A stretch of DNA of 64,000 nucleotides from Lentzea terrae (GTDB lineage Bacteria > Actinomycetota > Actinomycetes > Mycobacteriales > Pseudonocardiaceae), in the NCBI RefSeq assembly GCF_003265345.1, contig NZ_QFWW01000008.1:94290-158289 (forward strand), written 5' to 3'. A program made the translations under genes and the position numbers. Of the stretch, positions 52,014 to 60,131 are shown piece after piece (position 1 is the stretch's first letter; every line of letters begins with the position of its first letter). The notes beneath the pieces are model-generated. The model was not told the DNA's origin. It saw nothing but the letters and a program-made list of their open reading frames with translations, and ran no database searches.

Positions 52014-53182
52014 CGGGCGACCTCCGGCTGTCGTGGCGTGAGCGCCCCACGGCAGTGCAGCCACGCCACACCCGCGGCGCTGGTGAGTCCGATCGCGACA
52101 CACATCAGTGACGCGAGCCGGTCACCGAACCCGATCACCCATCCGATCGCGGTGTTGCCGAGCGCGGCGGCCAACCCGGAGCCCAGGTAGAACACGCCGA
52201 AGTGCGTGCCCGCCAAGCTGTCCGGGCCGAACGAGGGAATCAGGTCGTAGACCAGCGGATGCGCGATCATCACGCCGGTGGCGAGCGCGAGCGTGGCGAT
52301 GAGCACCGGCACGAGCCCGGACCACAACGCCGGCGCCGCGAAGCCCGCACCCATGACGGCCATGCCCACGGCAATCACCGGTCCGCGTTTCCTGTTCGCC
52401 ACCAAGCGCGTGATGCGGACCTGGAACAGCAGCGTCGCGACCGTGGACACGATGAACAGCGCGGCGACCACCGCGTTCGCCCCGGTGGCCTGCTGCGCCT
52501 GGATCGGCAGCAACAGGTAAAGCTGGTTCTGCAGCACGAAAATCCCGCTGAGCACACACGTGAACGCGACGAACCGCCGGTTCGTGAGGCACTCGCGCCA
52601 ATCCCCGAGGATCGACCCGCCCTTGCGCGCGGCCGGCCGCGCGGGCAGCACGACGGCCTGCGCGATGGTCAACACCGCGAAGATCCCAGCCGCCACCACC
52701 GCGGCAACCCGGAAGTCCCACAACAGCAACACGCTGCCGAGCACCGGCCCGCACAACGCACCAGCCTGGGCGTACACGTTGAACCGCGCGAACGCCTCCG
52801 CGCGCCCTTCGCCCGCCTCCAACGCGATGTACGCGCGCACCGCCGGGTTGAACAGCGCCCCCGCCAGTCCACTGAGGACCGACGCGGCCAGCACGACCGC
52901 GAACGACTCGCCGATCGCGAACAACCCGAACCCCACCGCCCGCAACGCGCAGCCGGCGAGGATGGTGGCCCGCGGACCCAGCCGGTCGGACGCGGTGCCG
53001 CCCAACAGGAACAGGCCCTGCTGGCTCAACGTCCGCACGCCGAGCACCACGCCGATGACGGCCGCGGACATGCCCAGGCCGCCGAGGTGGGTGGCCAGGT
53101 AGGGGATGAGCAGGTAGAAGCCGGTGTTGACGGCGAACTGGTTGACCAGCAGCAACCGCACGGGCAGCGCGAACCGGGTCAT
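52010..53182 (-). CDS. MFS exporter
   Basis: A 390-aa 12-helix major facilitator. The loop 2-3 motif GGTASDRLGPRATILAG is standard, as is the motif C-like GLAGALFNPAVRAYIALEAG. In an operon that also has a full importer, export of a newly made small molecule followed by re-uptake of its metal complex is the likely logic, as for CntE and CntABCDF in staphylopine systems. Overlaps of 4 nt at both ends. Confidence 0.88.
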   Translation of the reverse strand: MTRFALPVRLLLVNQFAVNTGFYLLIPYLATHLGGLGMSAAVIGVVLGVRTLSQQGLFLLGGTASDRLGPRATILAGCALRAVGFGLFAIGESFAVVLAASVLSGLAGALFNPAVRAYIALEAGEGRAEAFARFNVYAQAGALCGPVLGSVLLLWDFRVAAVVAAGIFAVLTIAQAVVLPARPAARKGGSILGDWRECLTNRRFVAFTCVLSGIFVLQNQLYLLLPIQAQQATGANAVVAALFIVSTVATLLFQVRITRLVANRKRGPVIAVGMAVMGAGFAAPALWSGLVPVLIATLALATGVMIAHPLVYDLIPSFGPDSLAGTHFGVFYLGSGLAAALGNTAIGWVIGFGDRLASLMCVAIGLTSAAGVAWLHCRGALTPRQPEVAR

Positions 53183-54201
53183 CGCCGCACCACCCCCAGC
53201 CCCGGCTCCCCGGACAGCCGCAGCGTGCCGTCCTCCCCGCCGATGCCCACCCACGGGTCGTGCGCCAGCAGCAGATGCCCGTCCAGGTCCACCCACCGCG
53301 CGTGCCCGGCGAGGTGAACGGCGGGCGCGATCCCGAGCGAACTGGCCACCAGACAACCGAGCATCACGTCCAGCCCGCACTCGCGCGCAGCCGACACGAT
53401 CTCCATCGCCGGCCGCAGCCCTCCGCACTTGGCGAGCTTGATGTTGACCCCGTCCACCGCACCCGCGAGTTTTCGCACGTCGGCGACGGTGGCGGCGTCC
53501 TCGTCGGCGATCAGCGGCGCGGGACAGCGCGAGCGAACCCACCCCAGCGCGTCCGGGGAGCCCGGTGGGATCGGCTGCTCCACCGCGTCCAGCACGACAC
53601 CGGCGGCGGTGAGCCGGTCCACCACGCGCACCGTCGAGTCCGGGCTCCAGCCGCCGTTGGGGTCGAGCACCAGCCGGGCGTCCGGCGCCGCGGCACGGAC
53701 TGCGACCGCGGCGGCGACGTCCCGGTCCGGATCGGCCCCCGCCTTCACCTTGAGCACGGAGAACCCGCGCCCGGCCAACACCCCGGCTTGAGCCGCAGCG
53801 TCCTCCGGCGAGGTGATGCCGATGGTGTAAGCGGTCGGAACGTCCTGCCACACCGGGATTCCGGTGAGGGCGTGCACCGGTGCGTCGCGTGAAAGGGCGA
53901 GCAGGTCGTGCAACGCAGCGTCGACCGCAGCCCGTACCCCTGACGGCACACCACCTTCAGCGTGCAGCGCGTCGAGCGCGACCGACGGGGAGCCGACGAG
54001 GACGGGGAGCAGCCGCGAAAGCCACGACGTGATCGCCGAAACGTCGAGCCCGTAGTAGGTGCTGGTCACCACCTCCCCATGCCCACGCAGCCCGTCGTGC
54101 TCCACGACGACCCGCACCGCGTCGCGCCGCGACATCACCGACCGGGAGATGCGCAGCGGTGTGCCGAGTTCGAGGCCGTAGACCTCCCAGGAAACCTTCA
54201 T
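53179..54201 (-). CDS. enolase-superfamily dipeptide/amino-acid epimerase
   Basis: A 340-aa member of the muconate-lactonising/dipeptide-epimerase group. Catalytic features in order: KxK in FSVLKVKAGAD, metal ligands Asp in LVLDPNGGW, Glu in AVEQPIPPG and Asp in PLIADEDAAT, and the opposite-face lysine in NIKLAKCGG. These enzymes epimerise Ala-Glu-type dipeptides or N-acyl amino acids. In this operon it could set the stereochemistry of an amino-acid building block. Starts with MKVSWEVYGLELG. Confidence 0.88.
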   Translation of the reverse strand: MKVSWEVYGLELGTPLRISRSVMSRRDAVRVVVEHDGLRGHGEVVTSTYYGLDVSAITSWLSRLLPVLVGSPSVALDALHAEGGVPSGVRAAVDAALHDLLALSRDAPVHALTGIPVWQDVPTAYTIGITSPEDAAAQAGVLAGRGFSVLKVKAGADPDRDVAAAVAVRAAAPDARLVLDPNGGWSPDSTVRVVDRLTAAGVVLDAVEQPIPPGSPDALGWVRSRCPAPLIADEDAATVADVRKLAGAVDGVNIKLAKCGGLRPAMEIVSAARECGLDVMLGCLVASSLGIAPAVHLAGHARWVDLDGHLLLAHDPWVGIGGEDGTLRLSGEPGLGVVRR

Positions 54202-55247
54202 GCGAGCACCAGCGGCGCAACGACCGTGCGGCAGCGCGACCAGCCCGTCGCCTCGACGCGGAGCGGGTCGCCGATCTCCACCGGGCGGTCGGCGGCCCGG
54301 CCGAGCAGGCCGCGCGCGGTGCAGAAGTCGTCGTCGAAGATCGTGCCGAGGTAGCGGTGCGGGCCGTCCGGGAAGATCGTCGCCACCACCGCGCCCGGCT
54401 CGATCCTGGCTGCCCACGCGGCGACCAGAGCGACGGCGCCGCTGCTCCAGCCGCCGGTGACGAAGGTGTCGCGGGCGAGCCGGCGGCAGGCGTCCACCAC
54501 CTCGACCGGGCCGAGCCAGTGCACCTCGTCGAACGACGGGTAGTCGACGTTGCGGGGGTGGATGCTGCTGCCCAGCCCGCGCATCACCCGAACACGCGCG
54601 GGCTGGCCGAAGATCGTGGAGCCGACGGTGTCCACGCCGATCAGCCGCACGCCGGGCCAGTACCGGCGCAGCTCCTGGACGACACCGGCGCTGTGCCCGC
54701 CGGTGCCCACGCTGCAGACCAGCACGTCGACCTGGTCGAGCTGCTCGACGAGCTCCCGCGCGAGTCCGACGTAGCCGCGCGGATTGTCGGGGTTGTTGTA
54801 CTGATCAGGCCAGTAGGCGTCGGGGTACGAGCGCAGCACGGCCTGCAGCCGGTCCAGGCGTGCCTGTTGCCAGCCGCCCACCGGATGCGGCCGGTCGACC
54901 ACCTCCAGCCGGGCCCCGTGCGCGCGCAGCATGGTGCGCATCGACGGCTCGAGTTCGCTGTCCACCACCAGGACCACCGGGTGGCCGAAGACCTGGCCGG
55001 CGAACGCGAGCCCGAGACCGAGGGTGCCGCTGGTCGACTCCACGACGACCGCGCCGGGACGCAGCTCGCCGCGGTCGCGTGCGGCGCGCAGCATGGACAC
55101 GGCCGGCCTGGCCTTCATGCCACCGGCGCTCAGGCATTCGAGCTTGGCCCAGAACCCGTTGTGCCGGTGGGGGAGTGGCGTGTCGATGCGGGCGACCGGG
55201 CTCTGGCCGAGCAGCCCGAGCAGGTGCCGGTTCTGTCGCGGGATCAT
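54198..55247 (-). CDS. SbnA/cysteine-synthase-like PLP enzyme
   Basis: A 349-aa fold-type II PLP enzyme. The lysine is in CLSAGGMKARPAVSML, the substrate loop is ESTSGTLGLGLAF, and the phosphate loop is SVGTGGHSAGV. It is closer to the SbnA type (beta-replacement to diaminopropionate-type amino acids) than to housekeeping CysK, judged from the KxRPA motif and length. ATG 55247 shares one base with the DUF364 stop (TGATG); GTG 55250 is an alternative. Confidence 0.82.
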   Translation of the reverse strand: MIPRQNRHLLGLLGQSPVARIDTPLPHRHNGFWAKLECLSAGGMKARPAVSMLRAARDRGELRPGAVVVESTSGTLGLGLAFAGQVFGHPVVLVVDSELEPSMRTMLRAHGARLEVVDRPHPVGGWQQARLDRLQAVLRSYPDAYWPDQYNNPDNPRGYVGLARELVEQLDQVDVLVCSVGTGGHSAGVVQELRRYWPGVRLIGVDTVGSTIFGQPARVRVMRGLGSSIHPRNVDYPSFDEVHWLGPVEVVDACRRLARDTFVTGGWSSGAVALVAAWAARIEPGAVVATIFPDGPHRYLGTIFDDDFCTARGLLGRAADRPVEIGDPLRVEATGWSRCRTVVAPLVLA

Positions 55248-56035
55248 CACGACGGACGCTCCGTGTGGTGGTGGATCGTCGTGGGGCCGCCGTCGAGCCA
55301 GAAGAACGGGTAGGGCTCAGCGGACACGGCTCGCACGCCGCTCCCGATGAACCACGGCAGGATCGCGGCGGCGGTTTGCGCGAACAGCACCATCGGAGCG
55401 CCTGCCGCGACCGCGCGCGACAGCAGTGGCTCGAACGTGCCGTTGCCGACCGTCATCCCCGATGCGAGGACGAGGTCGCAGTCGTCCAGAGCCGCCTCGG
55501 TCACGATCGGCTCGTCCCACTCGGTCCGGCCGCCCTTGAGGTCGCACGCCACATAGGTCGCACCGCGCGAGCGCAGGTGGTGCAGCAGCGAGTTGACCAC
55601 GCCGACCACCAGCACGTGGTCGCCCGGCGCCGGGTCTAGCAGGTCCACCACGGCCTGTGCGCGGGCCATCGACTTGGCCAGCGAGCTGCCGGGCCCGACG
55701 GTGATCGACTTGGTGGCGGACAGGTGGTGCGGCCGGACGTGCGCCAGGTAGGCGTCCAGCGCGGCGGTGCGGATGGCGGGGGACGGGTGGTCGAGCAGCT
55801 CGAGCACCGACGCGCCGACGCAGTCGTGCACCTCGCCGTCGGTGATGTCCTCGACCGCGCACGAGCCGACGGCCTCCTCCACGCGGAGGCTGACCACGGT
55901 GTTGCGGTAGGACTGCCCGCGCGTGGCGTGCCGGGCGCCCTGCCTGGTGGTGAACCCGACGCTCACCGAGCACGTCGCCGGATCGGGCCCCAACGCACTG
56001 CTGCGAACTTGTGCGACGAGATCGGCGAGGGTCAC
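55247..56035 (-). CDS. DUF364/DUF4213 Rossmann-like protein, putative heavy-metal chelation family
   Basis: A 262-aa protein. The N-terminus (VSVGFTTRQGARHATRG) resembles DUF4213. The C-terminal half is Rossmann-like (HVLVVGVVNSLLHHLRS, then CDLVLASGMTVGNGTFEPLL), as in DUF364, a family annotated as putative heavy-metal chelation. The GTG start overlaps the ATP-grasp stop. The reaction is unknown; the operon suggests a step in building or handling a chelator. Confidence 0.75.
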   Translation of the reverse strand: MTLADLVAQVRSSALGPDPATCSVSVGFTTRQGARHATRGQSYRNTVVSLRVEEAVGSCAVEDITDGEVHDCVGASVLELLDHPSPAIRTAALDAYLAHVRPHHLSATKSITVGPGSSLAKSMARAQAVVDLLDPAPGDHVLVVGVVNSLLHHLRSRGATYVACDLKGGRTEWDEPIVTEAALDDCDLVLASGMTVGNGTFEPLLSRAVAAGAPMVLFAQTAAAILPWFIGSGVRAVSAEPYPFFWLDGGPTTIHHHTERPS

Positions 56036-57282
56036 GCGGACTCCTCGGCGTACTCGACGGACAGACCGCCCACGAGCTGCTCGGCCCGCGCACGAGCACC
56101 GAGACCGGCCGAGTCGGTCACCACGACGTGGCCGAGGTAGCTGTTGTTGCTGGTCGGCTCACCCGCGCGGTGGCCGGGCTGCTTGACCGTCCAGTCGACG
56201 ACGTCAGGTGCGGAGGAGAGCGTCTCGGCGCCGCGCACAGCGGACACCTGGCCGGAGCGCGGCGGCAGCAGGAACGAGATCGCGGCGCTGCGGACACCGG
56301 TGTCCGCCGGGCGGAGCTCCGGTCGTTCCCCTGCGGCCAGCTGTGCGTACGCGGCGGGCAGGTCGACGCCGGTGACGCGGCGGACCAGCTCGGTGATCTG
56401 GTTGCCGGCGGGACGCGGGTTGACCTCGACGAGCTTCGGGCCGTCCGGGGTCAGCTTGACCTCGGTGTGCGCGACGCCGCGGTCCAGGCCCAGCGCCTCG
56501 ATCGCGGCGACGGCGACCGCTTCCGCCGCGGCGGTGGGCAGGTCGGCGGGGAACATGTGCCCGCTCTCCACGAACCACGGATCGCCCGCGATGCTCTTGT
56601 CGGTCACGCCGACGACGTGCGTGGTGCCGTCCACGGTGACGGTCTCGACGCTCACCTCCGGCCCGGTCAGCAGCTCCTCCACCAGCACCGTTCGCACCCT
56701 GGGCTGGTTGCGGGCGTTGACCGGGAACGCCTCGATCGCGCCGAACGCCTCGCGCAGCCCCGCCTCGTCGGCCACCTTGCGCACGTACATGCCCGCGCAC
56801 AGGTCGACCGGCTTCACCACCAGCGGGTAACCCAGGTCAGCGGCCGCCTTGGCGAGCGCCGGCCAGTCGTCGGCGAGGGCGAAGCGCGGACCGGGCACAC
56901 CGGCCTCGCCGAGCGTGGTGCGGGTGAGGTCCTTGCGGCAGGCCCGTTCCACCGCGTCCGGATCGGGACCGGGCAGGCCGAGGTGCGCGGCCAGTCGTGC
57001 GGCGGTCGGGAGGTAGTAGTCGCACGACGAGATCACGCCGTCGAAGCGCAGCACCGCGTGCAGGCGCTCGACGTGGTCGAGCAGGGCGGGCACGTCGTTG
57101 GTCTCGGCGGTGAGCACGTTCTCCGCGGCCAGCAACGGATGCGGGTGCGCGGGGGCCGCGCGCAGGTAGTGGTGCAGGTCGCGGGTGATGAAGGTGAAGC
57201 GGTGCCCTGACTCGTTGATCGCCCTGGGCAGCAACGAGCTCATTGCGCCGACCCAGCTCTCGATCATCAACAGGTGAGCCAC
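56032..57282 (-). CDS. ATP-grasp ligase
   Basis: A 416-aa ATP-grasp enzyme that should join a carboxylate to an amine through an acyl phosphate. Nucleotide-binding segments are GYPLVVKPVDLCAGMYVRKV and VLVEELLTGPEVSVETV; the metal site is KLVEVNPRPAGNQITEL. First gene of the 11-gene operon. The GTG start is preceded by GGAGGGGG, and a Zur/Fur-like palindrome lies 47 bp further upstream. It probably builds a small peptide-like molecule. Confidence 0.88.
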   Translation of the reverse strand: MAHLLMIESWVGAMSSLLPRAINESGHRFTFITRDLHHYLRAAPAHPHPLLAAENVLTAETNDVPALLDHVERLHAVLRFDGVISSCDYYLPTAARLAAHLGLPGPDPDAVERACRKDLTRTTLGEAGVPGPRFALADDWPALAKAAADLGYPLVVKPVDLCAGMYVRKVADEAGLREAFGAIEAFPVNARNQPRVRTVLVEELLTGPEVSVETVTVDGTTHVVGVTDKSIAGDPWFVESGHMFPADLPTAAAEAVAVAAIEALGLDRGVAHTEVKLTPDGPKLVEVNPRPAGNQITELVRRVTGVDLPAAYAQLAAGERPELRPADTGVRSAAISFLLPPRSGQVSAVRGAETLSSAPDVVDWTVKQPGHRAGEPTSNNSYLGHVVVTDSAGLGARARAEQLVGGLSVEYAEESA

Positions 57283-57328
57283 ATGTCCCCCTCCTCGGCC
57301 GCGACTCCCGCGGCCGACTGAGGAACAT

Positions 57329-57341
57329 GGTAATCATTACC
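57329..57341. promoter_or_regulatory. Zur/Fur-type box upstream of metallophore-type operon
   Basis: GGTAATCATTACC, a perfect 6-1-6 palindrome, very AT-rich for this genome. The AATCATT core and 7-1-7 layout match actinobacterial Zur boxes and are also Fur-like. A TTGAAA -35-like element lies just upstream for the minus strand (57344-57349), so the box would fall between -35 and -10 and repress when metal is plentiful. Confidence 0.65.
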
Positions 57342-57377
57342 GTTTTCAAAGATCTACCGCCTCCCGGGGACGGTCGA

Positions 57378-57476
57378 TCAGAAGCTCGCCACCGCCGTGT
57401 AAAGCAGCGTCAGCACGATCGCCGCGACGGCCACGGCCGCCACGATCCGGGTGAAGTTGCGCCCTCGCTGGTCCAT
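57378..57476 (-). CDS. 32-aa single-helix membrane protein
   Basis: ATG 57476, with GGGGAG upstream, to TGA 57378. A short basic N-terminus (MDQRGRNFTR) precedes one transmembrane helix (IVAAVAVAAIVLTLLYTAV). It begins 16 nt after the KmtR-like gene stop, so it shares that transcript. The product may associate with a membrane transporter; unknown family. Confidence 0.6.
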   Translation of the reverse strand: MDQRGRNFTRIVAAVAVAAIVLTLLYTAVASF

Positions 57477-57492
57477 CGCTGTCAGCTCCCCG

Positions 57493-57849
57493 TCAGTCGT
57501 GGTCGGGCTTGCCGGTGAGGTGGTGGTCGGCGGCGTTCACGGCCTCGAACAGCAGTCGCCGGACGTGCCCGCCCCGTGCCTCGTAGAGCGCGCGCCGGCC
57601 GTCCCGGCGCACCGTGACCAGTCCGGTCAGACGCAGTTTCGCCAAATGTTGCGAGACCGCCGGACGCGCGATGCCGACCTCCGCGGCCAGCGTCGTCACG
57701 TCGTACTCGCCGCCGCACAGCAGCCACAACATGCGAAAACGCGTCGGGTCGGCCAGCATCCGGAACCCGTCGACGGCCGCCTCGACGTGCGTGCCAGAAG
57801 GTAGCTGTTGCCAGTGATCCGTTGTTGCAACGTCGTCGCGTGCGTACAT
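57493..57849 (-). CDS. kmtR: ArsR/SmtB-family metal sensor, KmtR-like
   Basis: A 118-aa winged-helix repressor. The core (DGFRMLADPTRFRMLWLL, then RPAVSQHLAKLRLTGLVTVR) and the C-terminal metal region (GGHVRRLLFEAVNAADHHL) align by eye with KmtR of M. tuberculosis, a Ni/Co sensor that controls an efflux gene. The His/Asp-rich tail ends in KPDHD. It diverges from an MFS gene with start codons only about 20 bp apart, so one operator controls both. Metal specificity is inferred. Confidence 0.82.
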   Translation of the reverse strand: MYARDDVATTDHWQQLPSGTHVEAAVDGFRMLADPTRFRMLWLLCGGEYDVTTLAAEVGIARPAVSQHLAKLRLTGLVTVRRDGRRALYEARGGHVRRLLFEAVNAADHHLTGKPDHD

Positions 57850-57854
57850 GAGCA

Positions 57855-57862
57855 CATATAGT
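57855..57862. promoter_or_regulatory. shared bidirectional -10 region, leaderless divergent genes
   Basis: ATATAG with flanks: TATAGT (57857-57862) is a good -10 for the plus strand, 7 nt before ATG 57870. The reverse reading TATATG is 5 nt before ATG 57849 of the repressor. There is no room for Shine-Dalgarno sequences, so both messages are probably leaderless. Confidence 0.55.
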
Positions 57863-57869
57863 GCCACGC

Positions 57870-59195
57870 ATGCTCGCCGTCCTGCGCAATCGCACGTACC
57901 GCCACCTGTTCGGCGCACACGTCGTAGCCCTCACGGGTACCGGTCTGGCGACCGTCGCGCTGGGACTGCTGGCCTACGACATCGCCGGTGCGCACGCGGG
58001 CGCCGTGCTCGGTACGGCGCTGGCGATCAAGATGGTCGCCTACGTCAGCGTCGCGCCGGTCGCGGCGGCCCTGCTCGGTGCGTTGCCGCGGCGCGCGGTC
58101 CTGATCATGCTCGATCTCGTGCGCGCAGGGGTGGCGGTCGCGCTGCCGTGGGTGGACCAGGTCTGGCAGGTCTACGTCCTGATCTTCGTGCTGCAGGCGG
58201 CGTCGGCGGCGTTCACGCCGATCTTCCAGGCGGCGATCCCGGACGTGCTGCCGGACGAACGCGAGTACACCCGCGCCGTCACGCTCTCGAGGATGGCCTA
58301 CGACATCGAGGGCCTGCTGAGTCCGGCGCTGGCCGCTGCTTTGCTGGTGCTCACGAGCTCCAGCAACCTGTTCCTGGGCACGGCGATCGGGTTCGTCGGT
58401 TCCGCACTGCTCGTCGGCTCAGCCGTCGTGCCGCGACCCGAACTGGTGACCCGCCGGGAAAGTCGTTACGCCGCAACGACCAGAGGCATCCGGATCTACC
58501 TCGCCACGCCACGGCTGCGCGGTCTGCTCGCCGTGCACCTCGCGGCTGCCGCGGCCGGCTCGATGGTGCTCGTGAACACCGTTGTGCTCGTCCGCGACGT
58601 GCTCGACCGCAGCGCCACCGACGTCGCTGTCGCGCTGGCGTTCAACGGTGTCGGCTCCCTGGCCGCCGCGTTGCTGCTGCCCAGGCTCCTCGACCGCGTC
58701 TCCGACCGGGACGTGGTGCTGCGCGCGGTGCTCGCCTTGCTCGCGGCACTGCTCATCGGTGCCACGTTCGGCGGAGACCACTGGCCGGCGCTCCTGGTGC
58801 TGTGGGCGGTGATCGGCGCCGGATGCTCCTTCGCGTTGACCCCCGGCGCCCGGCTGCTGCGCCGGTCCGCGCAGTCCGCCGACCGGCCCGCGTTGTTCGC
58901 CGCCGACTTCGCGCTGTCGCACGCCTGCTGGCTGCTCTGCTACCCGCTGGCCGGCTGGGTCGCGACCGCGGCCGGGCCGACGACGGCGTTCCTCGTGCTC
59001 GGCGTGATCACGGCCGCGGGCGCGCTGACCGCGGTCCGGTTGTGGCCGCGGCACGACCCGGCGGTGGTCGAGCACGAGCACTGCGACCTCCAGGCCGGAC
59101 ACGACCACCTGCACGACGCGGTGCTCGCGGGCGGCGTCTACCGGCACGCCCACGAGTTCCGCATCGACGACCACCACGAACGCTGGCCGCGCTAG
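57870..59195 (+). CDS. MFS transporter with His-rich C-terminal tail
   Basis: A 441-aa major facilitator of about 12 helices, beginning MLAVLRNRTYRHLFGAHVVA. The cytoplasmic tail is metal-ligand rich (VVEHEHCDLQAGHDHLHDAV, then YRHAHEFRIDDHHERWP), unusual for an MFS protein. Divergent from a KmtR-like sensor, it is probably a divalent-metal (Ni, Co or Zn) effluxer. GTG 57861 is an alternative start. Its TAG stop lies at the junction with an IS element. Confidence 0.82.
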   Translation: MLAVLRNRTYRHLFGAHVVALTGTGLATVALGLLAYDIAGAHAGAVLGTALAIKMVAYVSVAPVAAALLGALPRRAVLIMLDLVRAGVAVALPWVDQVWQVYVLIFVLQAASAAFTPIFQAAIPDVLPDEREYTRAVTLSRMAYDIEGLLSPALAAALLVLTSSSNLFLGTAIGFVGSALLVGSAVVPRPELVTRRESRYAATTRGIRIYLATPRLRGLLAVHLAAAAAGSMVLVNTVVLVRDVLDRSATDVAVALAFNGVGSLAAALLLPRLLDRVSDRDVVLRAVLALLAALLIGATFGGDHWPALLVLWAVIGAGCSFALTPGARLLRRSAQSADRPALFAADFALSHACWLLCYPLAGWVATAAGPTTAFLVLGVITAAGALTAVRLWPRHDPAVVEHEHCDLQAGHDHLHDAVLAGGVYRHAHEFRIDDHHERWPR

Positions 59196-59242
59196 GCCCT
59201 GTCCTCAAAGGCAGCGTGGCTGATCTGCTTTGATCTTGGGTC

Positions 59243-59641
59243 GTGGTGCGCAGGCATGAGCTGACTGACGAGCAGTGGCGTGTGGTGGAGCCGTTGTTGC
59301 CGCCGTCGGGGGCGAATGGTCGTCCTCGGGTGGACGACCGGCGTGTGATCAACGGGATGTTGTTCAAGGCCAAGACCGGGGTGTCGTGGCGGGACCTGCC
59401 GGAGCGGTACGGGCCGTGGAAGACGGTTTACAACCGGTTCTGGCGCTGGTCACGCAACGGCACCCTGACCATGTTGGTGACGAAGGTGCGGGTAATCGCG
59501 GAAGCGATCGACGAGCTGGACCGTGAGGTGTCGGTCGATTCCAGCATCGTGCGTGCCCATCAGCACGCGGCTGGTGCCCGCCGCCGGAGTTCCCACACAG
59601 GGGGCGAGCGGGTCGTGTGGCGGGCAGACCGAACCAGATGA
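59243..59641 (+). CDS. IS5-family transposase, first frame
   Basis: 132 codons from GTG. The N-terminal DUF4096-type domain is typical (LTDEQWRVVEPLLPPSGANG, SWRDLPERYGPWKTVYNRFW). The first catalytic aspartate is in VSVDSSIVRAHQHA. The frame runs out at RADRTR; the natural continuation is in the +1 frame, so full transposase needs a frameshift, probably near the G5 run at 59600-59604. Confidence 0.85.
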   Translation: MVRRHELTDEQWRVVEPLLPPSGANGRPRVDDRRVINGMLFKAKTGVSWRDLPERYGPWKTVYNRFWRWSRNGTLTMLVTKVRVIAEAIDELDREVSVDSSIVRAHQHAAGARRRSSHTGGERVVWRADRTR

Positions 59642-60122
59642 TCATGCTATCGGCCGGTCACGCGGAGGACCTTCGACCAAGATTCATCTCGCGTGTGACG
59701 GTCATGGTCGTCCGCTGGCGGTCGCCCTGACGGGTGGCAACGTCAACGACTGCACCATGTTCGAGACTGTGCTGTCCCGTGTCCGATTCCAACGACCCGG
59801 ACAAAGCAGGCCCGCGACGCGGCCGGACCGGGTGATCGCGGACAAGGGTTATTCCACTCGCGCCATTCGCGTCCATCTGCGTCGGCGCGGTATTCGAGCC
59901 ACCATCCCCGAACGCCGCGACCAGCGCGACAACCGGGCTCGCCGCGGCCAGGCGGGCGGCCGTCCACCCGCCTTCGACCCGGTGATCTACAAGCACCGCA
60001 ACGTCGTCGAACGCTGCTCCAACCGGCTCAAGCAGTTCCGCGCGATCGCCACCCGCTACGACAAGACCGCCCTGTCCTACCAAGCCATGATCGACCTGGC
60101 CACCCTCACCCTCTGGCTTTGA
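59523..60122 (+). CDS. IS5-family transposase, second frame (catalytic part)
   Basis: The second frame supplies GRSRGGPSTKIHLACDGHGR, the second Asp in VIADKGYSTRAI and the Glu in NVVERCSNRLKQFRAIATRY, completing the DDE site. True use of this frame begins after about 59604; the stretch before that merely overlaps the first frame. The stop TGA 60120-60122 lies inside the right terminal repeat. Confidence 0.82.
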   Translation: MRCRSIPASCVPISTRLVPAAGVPTQGASGSCGGQTEPDDHAIGRSRGGPSTKIHLACDGHGRPLAVALTGGNVNDCTMFETVLSRVRFQRPGQSRPATRPDRVIADKGYSTRAIRVHLRRRGIRATIPERRDQRDNRARRGQAGGRPPAFDPVIYKHRNVVERCSNRLKQFRAIATRYDKTALSYQAMIDLATLTLWL

Positions 60123-60131
60123 GGACGGGCC

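Larger units (their letters stand above)
59195..60131 (+). mobile_element. IS5-family insertion sequence (about 937 bp)
   Basis: Terminal inverted repeats GGCCCTGTCCTCAAAG (59195-59210) and, reversed at the right end, GGCCCGTCCTCAAAG (60117-60131), differing by one base. Flanking CTAG at 59192-59195 and 60132-60135 shows a 3-4 bp target duplication, consistent with the YTAR-type target of IS5 elements. Two overlapping transposase frames fill it. Intact by ends and DDE residues, so it may be active. Confidence 0.9.

Noticed and set aside
57329..57341. Nur (nickel) box
   Set aside because: The Streptomyces Nur site is two TTGCAA-like halves; this palindrome has neither half, and Zur/Fur fits better.
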